Positions 21,001 to 46,115 of a stretch of 64,000 nucleotides of DNA are shown piece by piece. The notes under the pieces were generated by a model. It did not search any database, was not told where the DNA came from, and was given only the letters and a program-made list of their open reading frames with translations. Each line of letters opens with the position of its first letter. Positions within the stretch are counted from its first letter, which is position 1. The stretch lies in NCBI RefSeq assembly GCF_949628215.1, contig NC_134288.1, positions 10,609,682-10,673,681 on the forward strand, in the 5' to 3' direction. The translations under genes and the position numbers were made by a program. Source of the DNA: Phalacrocorax aristotelis (lineage: Eukaryota; Chordata; Aves; Suliformes; Phalacrocoracidae).

Positions 21001-23850
21001 TTTCCTTTATACAACAAGAAGATGCTGGCCATTATTTCTGATGCCAGCAGTGCATTGTCCTGCATGTTGCCAAAAATCACCATGAGCAGAAAAAGTTGAT
21101 CAGATGCTGCAAAGTCACGTGCTCTCTGATAGCCACCATTGCCTGCCCCTTGCCCTGGTGCCGATGCCTGCATCCTCCGACCTGCTGCATGGGATTGATT
21201 TATGCTTGCTGGTGTTTTCTGTTTTCTTAATTGTCTGGTTTTAATATTGCGTGAATCTGTGCTTGATTCATCTGTGTTTCATTGTCTGGCACTGTTTGTT
21301 TTAGGGCAATGCCTGAAATACCACTGGCATATAAGTGTTAGATAAATATAAGGTGTTTTTCTTGCTCAGCAAAAGCTGAGGATTGACTGAGCTGTCCCTC
21401 AGTCCAGAGAGGAGCCCAAGCACTCATCTCCCTCTAGCACCTGGGAGTCCCCGTGCAGCACCCATGGGCCCAGGTGCTTGCTCAGGAGCCTGTGGGAGGG
21501 CAATGCTTCCTTGGTGCCACCATGCACATGGATTTTGCTGTGTGCCCAGAGCCACCAAAGGCAAAGTCGTGCTCAGGGCTGCTCCAGATGCATCTCTGCT
21601 GCCCTGGGCAGAGTCTGGCCCTGGATGCCTCTCAGACGATGGCACCAAACACTGGTCCAGAGCTGGAGCAGTGGTCCAGAGCCAGCCTGGAAGAATGCTC
21701 TGTTCTCACCATCACCATCCTCACCAGGACGAAGGTCCAGTCAGCACAGACCCCACTAGGGCAGGATGGCATCCTCCCGCCTGCCCCATGAACATTGTTT
21801 TACCAGGCTCCTCCAGCCCGGTCCTGCCAGGTCTTGGCAACCCCATGTGGGTCTCAGAGGGACACCGCAACAGGGCTGTGCTTTGGGCTCCAGCCGAGCG
21901 TGCTGGTGGGGTTTCTGCTTCCTTCTGTGCCTCCTTTATTCTGTGTGGATGAGGAGCCAGAGAGAACTGGAGCACAGCCCGGCATGGGTGGACATGGCAC
22001 ACGCACACCCTTGGGAGCACAGCAAGGGCTTTGGGGCAAGACCTGGGGGGGGGTCCCTGCCTTTGCAGGGGGTCAGGGGCAGCCCCAGCACTGCTCTGTG
22101 CACCCCAGCTGCATTTCAAGGAAAATCGCCACCAAGATGCTGCATGAGCACAGCCCAGAGCCAGAGCCTGGAGAAGCCATTTCTTCCCCGCGGAGCTCCG
22201 AAGCTCTGGAGAGAAGCTCAGCGTCTCCCTCTAACGATGCACCTCACCCACAGCCAGACACCCAGTAGCCACTGTCTGCTCTCGGGGACTCTGCCTGCTC
22301 CCTGACCACCCCACAGCCCCACGTGCCCCACCACCACTCCTGCTGCTCCCCCAGCACCCTCCACTACCCCTTCACCAGCACCCACCGCTGGGGCAGAAAC
22401 TAATCCCGTGGAGGGGAGCAATCAAACTGGCTGTTGCCCATGGGTTGTCTCGCTTGGGTTTTATTTAGCTCTGAGCTGTCCAGGATTGAAAGTTTTATAG
22501 TTTCCTGTGTGGCTGCATCAGGATGGGATGGGGCCACAACCTGCACCGGGCTCTACTTTCCACATAAGGGGGTAACAAGGACCAAACACGGATCCTGCAC
22601 CGGCTGGGATGGGTGCATGGCTCCACTGCAGCTGTTGGTGCAGAGCCCACACTGAAAGTGCCACTGCTGCAGAGGAGATGGTTTCTTTTTCCTGGTTGTT
22701 TTCTTTCCTTTTCTTAAAATTCAATAAATTCTCCCAGGGTTGTTGCTCGTGAGGTTTTAGCAAGGTGAGAAGAGCCAATTTTTCTGCATTTTTTAAAAGG
22801 TCAGCATGGGCAGAAGAGGAAATTCTGATTTCTGTGTCCTGGGGGTGGGGTGGGGGCTGCACATAATGAAGCCAAGAAGCCAGTTCCCTGCGGACAGAGC
22901 TCAGGGGTCACAACCCCACTTCTGCTCCCACCACAGCAAAGCTCAAACAGGAATTATCTGCTGGGGAAGTCCAGCCAAGCCAACCGATGTGCAGAGAGGG
23001 GAGAGGATATACCTGCATCCCGCACCCCACCCAGGCCCCACCACATCATTCCCTGAGCCAGGTGCTGGCTTGAAACCCCTGTCCAGTCTCAGTGAGCGCT
23101 CAGGTGTCCGAGCCCTGGAGTGTTCCTGCCCTCCAAATCTTACCCTCCAAATCCTCTTCCTGCCCCACCAACACCTCAAGACCACCTGGAGGGCTCTGGG
23201 GACAGCTGGGAAGACACAAAATCTTTGGGTGCAGCCACAATTTTTGCTAGCTGTGGGCAAACAACTTATTTTCAGCTCCTCTGATTCCACCCCTATGGAA
23301 ATCTCCCAGCTCCTTCACCAAGGAACAGTGTCACTGCGATGGGACAAGGATGGGACAGGGATGACATGAGGCTGCCGCTGCCCTGCACCAGCCCCAGGCT
23401 CCGCTGCTGGCTGCCTTAACCTGCCCACAGCCCCGCGCTCTCCCATCCCTCTTAGCATGGCTCGTTAGCCAGGCTAATGCTGCTCGCAGATGAGCTTTGG
23501 AGACCTTCGCCTTGCCACAAGCCGTTACCTGCACTGGAGTGGTAGCTATGACCCCAAATCCCACCCCTGTCCAGCCACCCGCTGGCACAGATTAGCAGCT
23601 TCTTAATTCTCATTTCTGCAGCAGTTCTGTGGAGCTGGGAGGGCATTTAAAAACTGGCAAATGCCCAGGTTGAGGCTTGCTCCTGAAGGGCCGTCTGGTG
23701 GGACCCCTGTCCTCTGTGGAAGTGCTTGTCCTGGGGGCTTTAGGGCTGTAGACATCTCCTGAGCATCCCTGGGAAGGGCTGGAGGGACTAAACCCATGGC
23801 GCAGCTTCAGACATGGGAAGAGTCAGAAGAGCAGCAAGTTAAAATAACAG
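15011..23850. other. Intergenic region between the ZNF512B promoter and the SAMD10 3' end
   Basis: No spliced gene, RNA gene or clear transposon is recognised. Open frames are short, overlap on both strands and match nothing I know. AT-rich islands with TAATTA/ATTAA-type motifs stand out near 18880-18900, 19320-19440, 19920-20060 and 21190-21360, and could be non-coding regulatory elements. A purine-rich GGA/GAA tract lies at about 16250-16290. Confidence 0.6.
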
Positions 23851-25152
23851 TCTCTTGTTTTATTACCAGCAGAGGAGGAGGCAGGTAGTGGGCAGGCACC
23901 TGGCTGAGGGGGCCACCATGACCAGCCTCCACATCCCTGCCAGCTCTGATGCCCCAGGAGCTTGGGGTGCTGCTGTTTCAGGACACCCTCCCCAGCCCCA
24001 CAGCCCTGCCCTCGTCACTGGAGTGGGAACATGGGGAGGTGTCAGCATCCACCCTGCCCCTAAATCCTCTATTGTTCCTTACCTGCCTGCATGAGCAGTC
24101 TGTAGCTCGAGACAGGAGGGGTTTGGGGGGTGGGGGTGGTGTAACAGTAACCATTGCTTCACCTTAATGAAAAGTTGGGTCATCAGGACGGTGCCTGGGT
24201 TTGTCAGCACTGTCACCAGCCCCTGGGCAGGAGGTCAGGACGAGAATTTGCAATTGTCCAGAGAGGCAGAGTACTGCAAAGAGCTGGTGGGAGCACAGAG
24301 GGCATGAGAGGGAGCACGACTGGGCACCGGGGTCAGGGGGACATGGCACCCAAGAATCCCCAGCCTCAGCATCCCCAGCTGCTCCCACCCGGCCCCTGCA
24401 GCAGCTCCCCCGTCTGCCTGCAAACGAGGACGGATGAAGGACGAGCTCCTGGCACAACTTCCTCCAGGCCCCGGCACCCTACCAGCGCGTCCGCCCTGCC
24501 TTTGCTCCCAGATTTTCCATCTCCGATGACTCAGCTCCCTTTTTAACTCACCAAGTGGAGCCAGGCGCTGGTGGCTTGGCCCCGCTTTTAATTTTTTTTT
24601 GGCTGGTCAGGTCATCTTATTTGCTACTGATAACATTACCTCCTAGGACTCTGGAAGACAGCCCAGTCTGAAGAGAAAACTAAAGCTCCCTAAATAAGCT
24701 CCGAGGTATGGACACGAGCCGCCGGATGCTGGGATGTCGCCCATGTGCATAATGCTTCACTGTCCTGTGCATGGCTCTGAGCCGTTCCAGGAATAACCGC
24801 GCTTGGTTTGTCTGCAATGCTGAGCCCTGCCTGTCGCCGTTTCCTTTTTTCCATCTCTTTCCCTGTGAACTGTCAGGCTCAGGTGAGCAAAAGTTCATCT
24901 GTCCCAGTGGCTGCTTTGCTAATTTTCCTCCAGCCAAGAGCCACGTCTGCTGGAGGAAACCTCCCATGTCTGCACAGAAACGTGTTCATAAAAAAGAAAG
25001 AGAAAGAAGAAGGAGAGAAGCCCCGGAGTGGCTGGGAAGCTGTCTCTTCAAATTCCAAGTGTGCAGTTCAGGTCTCGTATTGGCGGTGCACAGCCCATCC
25101 CAGAGGTGCTCGGTTCACAGTGTTGGTACAATCTGCCAAACAGACGGATCAG
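23840..25152 (-). other. SAMD10: SAMD10 3' untranslated region (inferred)
   Basis: This is sequence after the TAG. The first AATAAA on the minus strand is at 23864-23859, which would give a 3' UTR of about 1.3 kb. No other coding signal is seen. Confidence 0.5.
23859..23864 (-). promoter_or_regulatory. Candidate polyadenylation signal of SAMD10
   Basis: AATAAA on the minus strand (within TAATAAAAC) is the first such hexamer after the stop codon. It is followed by a T-rich stretch (TTATTTTAACTTG). Confidence 0.5.
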
Positions 25153-36357
<11,205 letters not shown>

Positions 36358-36620
36358 CCTCCGCCCAGCGGGGCCGCGCTCAGGCGGGGACGGAGCCCCG
36401 CGCCCCGCAGCGCCGCCGCCGGCACCGGGCGCTCCCGCCCCGCCCCGCCCCGCCCCGCCCCAGTACCCGCGCCGGGGGCGGTGCCGCGCTCCGCCACCCC
36501 CGGGCGCTCCGCCCGCCGCCCCGCCTCGCCCCGCCGCCCTCTCCCTTCCCCAAGGATGCCCCGAGCGTTCCCCCCGGACCCCTGCCCGGAGCCGCCGGGC
36601 ACGACCCCCAGATCCTTTCC

Positions 36621-39600
36621 CCCAGCCTGGGGGTCACGGCCTGGGGACACCAGGGTCCGGTGGGCACCGTGCACGGGTCTTTGCTCATGTTTGCTGTGGG
36701 GACAGAGCGGAAAACAACGCTCTCCCTCCTCCCCAGATTTCTCTTCTCCCCCCACACCTGCAGCTCCCCAGAGGGGTGCCAGCAGGGCGGGTGAAGGAGG
36801 ATGCTCGTCCCCATGTGTGCAACATGGGCTCTGGTGGGCGGCCGCGGTGCGAGTGGGCGCCCGCCAAAGCTTGCCGGAGCATGGTGCGTCGGCACGGAGC
36901 AGAATGGCATCGCCAGCACCCGTCACTCCCCCGGGGTGGCAACCCCATGAGTATTTTTGGAGGCGCCTGCCTTCAGCTATTGCACCTGATTCCCAGCCAA
37001 GGACCGTCACTGTCAGCCCGTGGAGCTGCAGAGGGGCCAGGGGTCTGGTGGTTGTCCCGTGCTGGGGTGGGACAGGGACGGGGACGCTGTTGGGTGCCGA
37101 GGACGAGGACAAGTGGATGCCTGTGCCATGATGCTTCACCTGCACAGGGTGTTCTCTGTCACAAACCTGCCGCAGCAGTTCTCAGCACCCTCGCTCTTGT
37201 TTTAAGATGAGGAAAACTCAGGCTTGCGGGATGCTACTTCCAAAACCGTGCTCCCCATTTAGTGGACGGCTCCAGCAGCGTTAAGCACCTGGCACAGTGA
37301 TCAGCTGCCGTGGGCTGGGGCTGTAAAGGTGCAGCAGGTGGTACTGACCATATGTAGCCTTGTGCTGGGAGTTGGGTGCCTGTTTATGGTGCTGGTATAG
37401 CTACCGCATAAAACCCACTTGGATCCAGGCTACACAGCTGTGTGTGTGTGTGCAGCACTCGTAAAAATTAAATTCAGCTCCCCAAATCAATACGAGCTTT
37501 CCAAAATTTTGGATGTTCACTCAGGAGCCGCTTCAGATGGGGCTCAAGCCCCCATCCAGGCTCAGCTCTGTGCCATGAGCTGGCTGGGGCTGTTGCACTT
37601 GGTGAGCCAACCGTGCTGCCATGCTGGGACATTGGGCCAAGAACCATGCACGTAGCCTGCAAACAGCCTACTACTAAAATACTACACACCAGCCCTGCTA
37701 TTAGCATTCCTCCTTCTACTGCTGCAAGAGAGTGGTCAGGGCATTATTGCTCATTGCAGGCATCCAACTCTGTCAAATAAAGAAAGAACCTATTTTCCAT
37801 TACTCTGAAATTCCCAGTTCTCCCTCAGACTCTGTCTACACACGGAGCTTTCAAGCCGTGGCAGAAATCTTCCAAGAGAAATATGGTTAGAGACAGGCCT
37901 TGGCAGGAAAAGGCTAATGTCGCTTGAAAAATGTGTGCAGATTATGCCAAGCTGTTATTAAAAATAAGTGCTTCACTGTTCCCAGCCTTTGCTTTCCCTG
38001 ATTTTTCTCATAGTAATTGCACTTCTCCAGGAAAGGTTTTATATGTCCAGGGGAAGGAATTTGTTTCCTCATCATCATCTGCAAACAGATCCAGTGCCAA
38101 TCTACCATCCTGCTGATGCCTGGTGATGCTGTGGTAGGCTCTGGGTGTGTGGGGAAGCCTGGACCACTCGCTCATCTGTAATTCCAAAGGACTTTCAGGG
38201 AAACCCCAAACCTCGGGGATGCCTGGGGAGGGTTGGGGAGATGGTGTGGTCCCATACATCCCCGTGCCTGCTCCATGCTCCAGATTTCCTTGGCTGTTAC
38301 AGGATCCAGCATCATTCTTGGGTTATTATCTCAATCCCTCCCATGGCAGAGCAGCTTTTAACCAGCCCCAGCGACTCTGTCTTGAGTTTTGGTCTTTTAC
38401 TGTCTGATCGAGGGTTTTCTGCAGTTAAACAGGAGTTAAATAACAGGGGGAAAAGCCTGTGTGTGCACTGAACCCAAACCTAGAGTATAGCTCAGGAAGC
38501 TTGAAGCACCGGTCAAGGGCCCCTTTGGTGGGGTGGGAAGGAAACAAGCCAGGGACACCGGCTCCAGTGAGCCCCAGACCTAGAGGTTTCCCCTCCACGT
38601 GTGTATGGATTTTGGTAGGGAGAGCACCAATGTCACCATGGGCCCCATCCCTCCCCTCTGCCAGCCTCCGGCACGGGTGCAAGGATGGGATGATTCAGCA
38701 CGTTCGTTTTTCAGAGAATAAAGGAAGTAATTAAACATCAGCTTTCCTCCTGCCGCAGCCCTGCGAGGATGAGAGGCAGAAGATAAAAAGCCTTCAGACG
38801 GAAGTTATTTGTCTAAGGAGAAAAGTGGCTAATTTCTCTGTTGCTTTGCTTGTCTGCTCGTTAATGAAAACCGCTCGTCAGCAGGAAAAGGGAGCACCCA
38901 GCAAGGGGGGAGGAGATGCACCATCCATCGGTGGCCAGGCAGGTGTCCATTGGTGGCCCTGGGATGTCCCATCCCCACTGGGATGTCACCTTTGCCTTTG
39001 CAAAGCCCCATGTGCCATCCGGACACTGACCTGGGGGCTGCGGATGCAGCCGGGTGTCGGGGAGCCGCCCCTCACCACAGCCCCATGGGCTGGGACTGGC
39101 GCTCACAAGCCAAATGCCACAGAGGGGTTTTCCTAATTCCCCCTCCGAATTTTTGTGCAAAGAGCTTATTAAGGCACTTGCAGGGAGACTGAATAGAAAA
39201 CAGCTTTGTGCCTGAAGTCTCCTGCCTGGCGCGGGGTGATGGATGGCGCTTAGCTCGGCTGGGCATGGAAATATTTAATGTTATGAAAATCTCTCCCTGA
39301 AAACAATTTATTTTCAAGCTGATAATAAAGCATCAAACCTCATTGCTGCAGGGTGGGAGTTGCTTCAGATGGTACCGAAGCTCTGGATTATAAAGCTGAG
39401 GTGGTACCTGTGGTCTCCTTTTGTCCCTGGCTGTGCAGGACACCCTCTCGCCGCTCACAGCATGAGATCTGCACCTTCCCGAGGATAATGATTTACTGGC
39501 AGAGGACGTCTGAGGCATTGCTCCCTGTTTTCTGCTCCCTGGGACATGAGGGACAGTCTGGAGACTATGGAAGCTCTTTCATTTGGAGGTTTATATAGAT

Positions 39601-42600
39601 ATATTTCTAATTGGATTTTGACATGTCACAGTTATTTTCAAGGCAGCCTGTAATTATTTGACGGCATAGCCCAGATCACTGCCTTTCTCTCAGCACAGAG
39701 TTTTTTTTAATATTGTTTCCCAAAATGAAACTGTGAATTTGCAACTTAATCCAATGAGAGGACACACGCGATGCCATCATCTGCAAGGGCACAGCGAGGC
39801 AGTGTGATTCACGTTTCCTAGCTTTGTAATCAATTCACAGCAAGAATAAAAAAGTCAAAGCAATATTTTGATTCTTTCCAGTAAGGAAAAAAAAAGTATA
39901 TATATCCTAAGAGGCTGCTCTATACTCACGGGTATTTTATGGGCTGGGGAGGTTTTGCTGGTCCTGCCCTATCTCAGTCCACCCTGCGCAGAGACACTGA
40001 GAACCGCCAAGATGAGCCGGACACAGGGCAGCCTGTGCGTTGTCTTGGCATGGCCAAATCTCCGGGCAAACCCAGGGCCATGGCAGAGGAGGGTGGTCGA
40101 AGGTGTTCTCAGGCTTTTTCTCTCCGGACTGAAACTTGATGAAATTGCCATTAATTTTTTTTTTGGTAACATGTGTTGCAATTTTTGGGGCCAAAATAAT
40201 TTCATCCAGCTCCATCTGCTCTCCATTAGGTAACTGAAGCCCAAGCAGGTCAGATCCTGCCATCCTCACTAGGGATACCCCCCCAGGCTGGGCATCACCA
40301 TCACCCCACCGCTGCATTTGTTATTTCAGTGCCCAGAATAGGCACAAATGAAAACCATCACCTGGGAAAGGTTTAGCAGCATCTCACTGATAACCAGTGT
40401 GAGCAAGTTAATGACCGTACCACAGTCTTATTACATCTCGGCAGACTGAAGTTCTTAGTTTTCTTCAAGCCCGATTTCAGGGCTCGCTAGCTGTATTCAA
40501 TTGCTTTCAGAATCCGATTTATTATTTACGTTGCAAGGTACAGGCTGGCTTGAACTGATTTGCTGTGCTCTGATTGCCACTGCACGCTGGTGTGGGATCT
40601 GGAAACTAGCTGCACACACAGTCAGGCTACAAAATCAGGGATTCAACAGTTAGGGAATGTCAGGCTTAAAACTGCCTGTGCATCCTGGTGCTCTGCATTC
40701 TGCTGCTGCCTGCGGTTGCATCTCTCAGGATGCAGGGAGAGTTGGTCCCGTGGGGGCCAGCAGGATGGATTAGCTGATCCCTGGGCCCCAAGTGTCATCA
40801 CCCTGGTGCTGCAGGGGAGATCAGGCAGTTGCAATGTGTCCCCCCTCATTTTAAGCAGCCTGGGTCGGGTGAACAGGAGGGGACAAAGTGACACTGGTTT
40901 TTAGGAAGGAGTCATGGATGGGAGCTCAGAGCAGACGGGGAGAGCAGAAGTGGTGGGAAATATCAGAACTGGGAAACCACTGGGAGCCCTGGTGTTTCTG
41001 GGGATGCTTAGCAGGCCTTCACCTTCACCATCACCTCAACTCCTTACCCTGCCCATGGTTGAAGCTTACAATGCCTTGGGTGGCAGGAACAAGCAAAAAC
41101 CCCACAAAAGTCCCATTGCTCCAGGGCAAAGGAGACCAGAGGCAGCAGGACCTCAGGAAGGTCTCCATTGGAGATGGACCAGGACCAGCGGGCTGGTGGG
41201 CAGGACCATGGGCACACTGCCCTCAGCACAAGGACCCTCTGCACCCACCTCATCCAGCTGCCCAAATCACCAGGCACTTTGGGAAATGTTGGTCCATCTC
41301 CAAGAGCCCTTGACTTTAGACATCCCTGGATTAAAAGGTGGTTTTAATGAATGCCATTTGGGTAGCATCATTAGCATGCTGCTGGCAAGCAACCCGCGCC
41401 CTTGAGCTTTCTCTCACATGGGGATTATTCCCAGCAAATCTCCAGCTGACGCCAGCTCTGCTCTCTCGATTGCCAAAGGTGTGAGCTCCATGTTGAAGAC
41501 TCTTTAGCAGCCTCTGCTAATTGTCTCTGAGGTCTCAGACAGCTTCAGAGGAGACGTTCAAAGGCACCTCACCCCTTCCTAGCTGCGGCAGGAGTTTGGC
41601 ACCTGGCTGCCGCCGGCTCTGGCAAAGCTCCCTGTCGCGTGTTGGTGCTTGGCCTCGGTGCATGGAGGAGAGCAGATGCTGCAGACACATCCTCGGGGCC
41701 CCTCGGCCATTGTTGCATGGGACTAATTAAAATTTCAGGAAGTATATTTACCTAATGCAGAGTTGATTTCACTAAGTAGGACATCCTGTCTTCAGAGGAT
41801 TTCGCGGCACGGGGTGATAATCAAGTGAGAACAGGCTCCAAAAGTGTTAATTTAGTAGCTGAGCCAACAGGATTTAAAAAAAGCCCGTTTTAGTCTTTGC
41901 TTGCATGTCCACATCTGAAATCCAAGTAATCATCCCATTCGGGAGCACAAAGCTCCATGCTGGCTGCAGGTGCAAATGTGCCCAGGGCTGCGGTGGCCGA
42001 CTTTGGTATCTTTTACCTCCCAGGCCTTAGCCAAGGAGCTTGCACTTCCCCAGGTACTCCCTGGTACCCCTCAGGTACCCCTGGGATGCCCCGTCCCCGT
42101 GCATGGTGCTGGCACTGGCACACAGGGCTGGGTTTCTGCTCCGGGCTTGCAGGCAGGAGTTTTGCAGGCAGGCACCAGGAAACAGTGCTTTGGATTGAGA
42201 ACCCACCATGGATCCTGCCCCATGGGCGCATTCTTGCTGTGCTACGTGATATTTAAAGACATGAATTTTCAGCTTTGGGAGAGCCCTGGGGTTTGTTTTC
42301 CTGTTGTCCTGGGAGAAGCCGCTGCCGCCTCCGCTCTCCCCAAGGGCACAGAGGCGGCTTTGTGTGAGTGAGAGGGCTGCAGCGACCCCTCCGCAGCAGC
42401 CCCAGCCATGAGCTGGGCAGCTCCTTGCTTGGCTTCAGGATGGATCCTGAGCAGCCTGGCTCCCAGCAGGATATGCAGTAAATTAGCTCAGCCTCACACT
42501 CTCATCTAAATGATTATTTTTCACTTTCAAGCCTTTATGAGTGATTACATGCTGACATGCACAGCATCCCCTGCCCACCTTTGCTTTTCTTAACAGGGCA

Positions 42601-45600
42601 TGCAGAACCTGAGCTTGAAAAGCCCTAAACCAGAAGTGGGGTGACCCTGTGCATCCAGGACAGAGGAGTGACCATCAGCAGCTGCTGTTGGTGGCTCCAT
42701 TGCTCTGGGGTTTTATTCCCCATCCACAGAAACACTGTCAAGGGAGATAAGATGTGCTGTGCCAACACACAGACCAGGCAACAGGTCCATTCTGGTAGTG
42801 CATCATATTTGCACATTTAACAGGTGTCATTACTCCTTTGCCCCTTCAGATTTTGTTCCACCAGGGAGAAAGCATCTCCTCCCTGCTTCTCACCCTGTTT
42901 CAAGGTGTTTTTGCAGGGCAGAGCGATGCGAGCAGCACACACTTCGCAGACACCTCATTCCCTCCCACCACAGCACTGCAGGGACCAGCCACCTACTGCT
43001 TGATGCCCATGGCCACTTTGCTGTGACCTGAGGAGGAGCTCAGGGCTTTCTCCCTGACCCTGGCTTCTCTCCTCCCTCCCTGGCTGCATTAGTCAGAATA
43101 ACAGCTGATTAATAACCCCATGGGGCTTTTGGCCACCTCCCTGCAGCAGCCCAGTGCTGGGCTCTGGTAGTAAATGGAAACCCCAGGAGAAACCCATGGG
43201 GGTGTCCACAGAGCAAGAGCTAGGCTGGTGAGGATGCTCGAGAGCCAGATCCTGAATCACTCATCCCTGACATGCTCCAACACCACTGGAAGATCAAACC
43301 AGGGTTCCTAGTGCCTCTGGGGTGCAGGATTGGCAGGATGTGCAGTAGTGCCTGGCTGCTTGCTCTCCCCTGCGCTCGCCAGTACGTAACAAACCCCGGG
43401 TCCATGCACAGAGATGCTTAAAAATAATTTACGATTGATTTTACTCAACCTATAAATTATTCTGAGTTTTCTCCTTGGTTGGAGCGTGCATGTGCTGTGA
43501 ACACTGGCTAGCTGCGGGAGAGGGGAAACCTTCTTGCATACGGAAAGGCTGTATTTTTGCTAGCGTTATGTGAAGATAGATGATTCACAGCCCTAACACC
43601 AGCCCTGTGCTGGGATCACCATGCTGCCGTCCCTCACCTCAGCTCTGTTTTTCAGGAAATACCCCCAAAAGTGAAATTCCTACAGCTTTTGTGGCCTTAG
43701 CAGAGACCAGGCACATCCCTGCCACAGCTTCCCTCCTCGGGTCGGGAAGGTTCCTGGTGCCTGCTGCCAGGTGGGATGGGCTCCCCTTTACCCCCATCTC
43801 TTGGCAGGGTCAGGGATTTATCCACCAAGCCAAGACCCACCGGGTTTCACCTGGCGCTCGGTGGTGCAGGATGTGCTGCAGCACAGATGCAGCATAAAAT
43901 CACTTGGGATACATAGAGGAGGCCAGACTTGCTGGGACAGCAATATCTTTTATTAGCTTCACCATAAAAGCTGTAAGAGCTGGTGAGAGCTGACAGGCCC
44001 TTCTCCCGGGGCCGAATCCTGCCCTGACAGGGAAATGGTCCCCAGCTGCATGGCTGCATGGAGGGGCTTTGCAAAGGCGGCAATGCTGGGATTTCCTGCA
44101 ATGGGGAGCATTTGCAAAGCAGCTGCTCCGGGCAGTCCCTGCAGGGCTGGGGGGCCAGGAGGCCCCACACCCCTCCCTGGCACTGGGGATCCTCCCCTGG
44201 GCTCTGCCCTAGCTCTTGCGTGCCCAGCCAGGAGCGGTGGGATGCTGCAGCCTCCCTCCCTCCTTCCCTACTCCATCACCCCAACTGTTTGGCAAAAGTG
44301 ATTTTATTTTTTTTTGTTTCTCTAGCAAAACCCAAAAATAGATTGATGGGAAGTGGCTGGGGGCTGGGTTTCCATTAGCATACAAAATGGGGCTATTTGT
44401 CTTCCCCGCAGCTGGTTTCTGCTCTAAGGTTTGGAGCATGGAAACCTGGCAGGGGCTTGCAGCCGGAGACAGGACTGGGCTCTGGGAGGGGCTGCAGGAC
44501 GGGGCCAGCCCCCAAACTAGCCCTGGGGCCCTTCGTGCCCCTCTCATTTCCCCTTGTCCTTGTGATCCATGACCCCGAGCCTCTCCCAAGGGACAAGGAC
44601 CCTTCGGTTCTCCATTACAGCTAGGCACGGATCTTGGGGTCACCTAGAGACTTTGCTGAGTGGCAGCTAATTAATCCTGACACCCCTGGTGTGGGTGGGT
44701 GAGAGAAACCTGCCCGGTGCTGCTGGCTGGGGACACTGAGGCAGGAGCCCCTGGGATGTCCTTGGGTCCCCTGTGAGGATGGATAGTGCAGGCAGAGGGG
44801 CTGCTGCTCTGCCCATCCGATCCGTGCTCGGATCCCTGCACCCCAAGGGGTTGGACCTGTGCCCTCCATTCCCATGGGATGCCTCCGCCCCTTGGCATGG
44901 CTGTTCCTGCTGCTGCCATGCAGCAAAGCCAGGGACAAGAGACCCCCTGGCTGGCAAAGCAAAGAGCACAAAAATGGGCTGGTGTTCACCGAGATAATTT
45001 GTCTTGGAAATCGTTAGTGGGTGGGAAGCAGAGGGAAATGGGGGGAAAGCAAGGCTCGTGCGTCACAGCAATGTGAACGAGGACTGCGAAGGGGTGAAGA
45101 CGAGCAGTGCCAGGGGCTTCGTCCAGCTCCAGGCCCTGCTGGAGTGACGTTCCCTGCCCCTTTTCCCTGTTTTTCCCCCAGGTCCAGCTGGGGGTTGCTA
45201 AACACAGGGTGTCAGCTTTGCTCCCCGGCAGAGCCGCTCACCTCCTGGGGATGTTCCAAGCAATCCTCAGTAGCTACTTGTTTCCTAATAATAATTGCCA
45301 TAAATGTTAAGTGCTTTGATAGCACAGCTTCAGCGTCCCCGTCATCCCCATCGTCCCCATCATCCTCCTCATCCCCATCATCCTCATCCTCATCCCCATC
45401 TCCATCCGCAGCAGACCCCGCTGCAGGCAGAGCCCCATCAGACAGAGGCACTGCTGGCTTTAAATGAATGGTGCACCATCTGCTCTGTTATTTGCAAAAG
45501 GAGCAGGATTGTGTTTATAATTAATCAGCAAAAAGATCCCAGTGGTTTAATGCCTGTGCAGGCTTTTTGCTGGGCGTGGCGTGAATGGGCAAAGGCTTTC

Positions 45601-45950
45601 TCAGTTATCAGAGGGAAGTTCGGAGGGAAATGGGTGGTGGAGGGGCTGGTGCACCTGAGAGCCTCTGTACACCTCTGCCCGTGCAGCAGGGATGTCCAAG
45701 CCAGCACTGGAGTGCGTTTGTGCATGTGACAGCATGTGCGCAGTCTCGCATATGTGTTTGTATGGGTGAGGATTGTGTAAAGGCATGAAGTGCTACAGGT
45801 GTGGGGTTATGGGGGTGCAAACAGGGCGGTGGTTCCTTGCACACGTATGCATGGAGGAGCTGGGACTGGGCGTAAGCAGCAGGTGCAGGGGGGAAAGGCG
45901 CGTTTCCCACGTGGAGGGAGAGATGCACACGTGTGTGTGCTTTCGTGCAT
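36621..45950. other. Intergenic spacer between SAMD10 and PRPF6
   Basis: About 9.3 kb with no supported gene. It is GC-rich, with AT-rich islands near 39580-39730, 39860-39910, 41720-41890, 42470-42560 and 43410-43470 that contain TAATTA, ATTAAA and similar motifs. A short GT repeat lies at about 37440-37452. Open frames on both strands are short or GC-driven. Confidence 0.6.
45335..45415. repeat. TCATCC/CCATCx trinucleotide-like repeat
   Basis: This is an imperfect run of TCC-CCA-TCA/TCG units with strong pyrimidine bias on the plus strand. Read on the minus strand it would give Asp/Glu-rich peptide, but no gene structure surrounds it. Confidence 0.75.
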
Positions 45951-46074
45951 GGAGGCTGCGTAGGCTGGTGTGTCTGTGTGTAGGGGCAGCTGCCTGCCTG
46001 CCTGCGGGAGGACACGCGTGCGAGGCCCACGGGTGTGCTGGCGGAGCTGCCCGCACCTGGCCGCGGGCAGCTGC

Positions 46075-46086
46075 GCGCATGCGCGC
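46075..46086 (+). promoter_or_regulatory. NRF1-like site
   Basis: GCGCATGCGCGC matches the palindromic NRF1 consensus YGCGCANGCGCR apart from the first base. It lies about 190 bp upstream of the start codon. Confidence 0.6.
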
Positions 46087-46115
46087 CGGCCTCCACCCCG
46101 CGCTAGGGACCGCCG

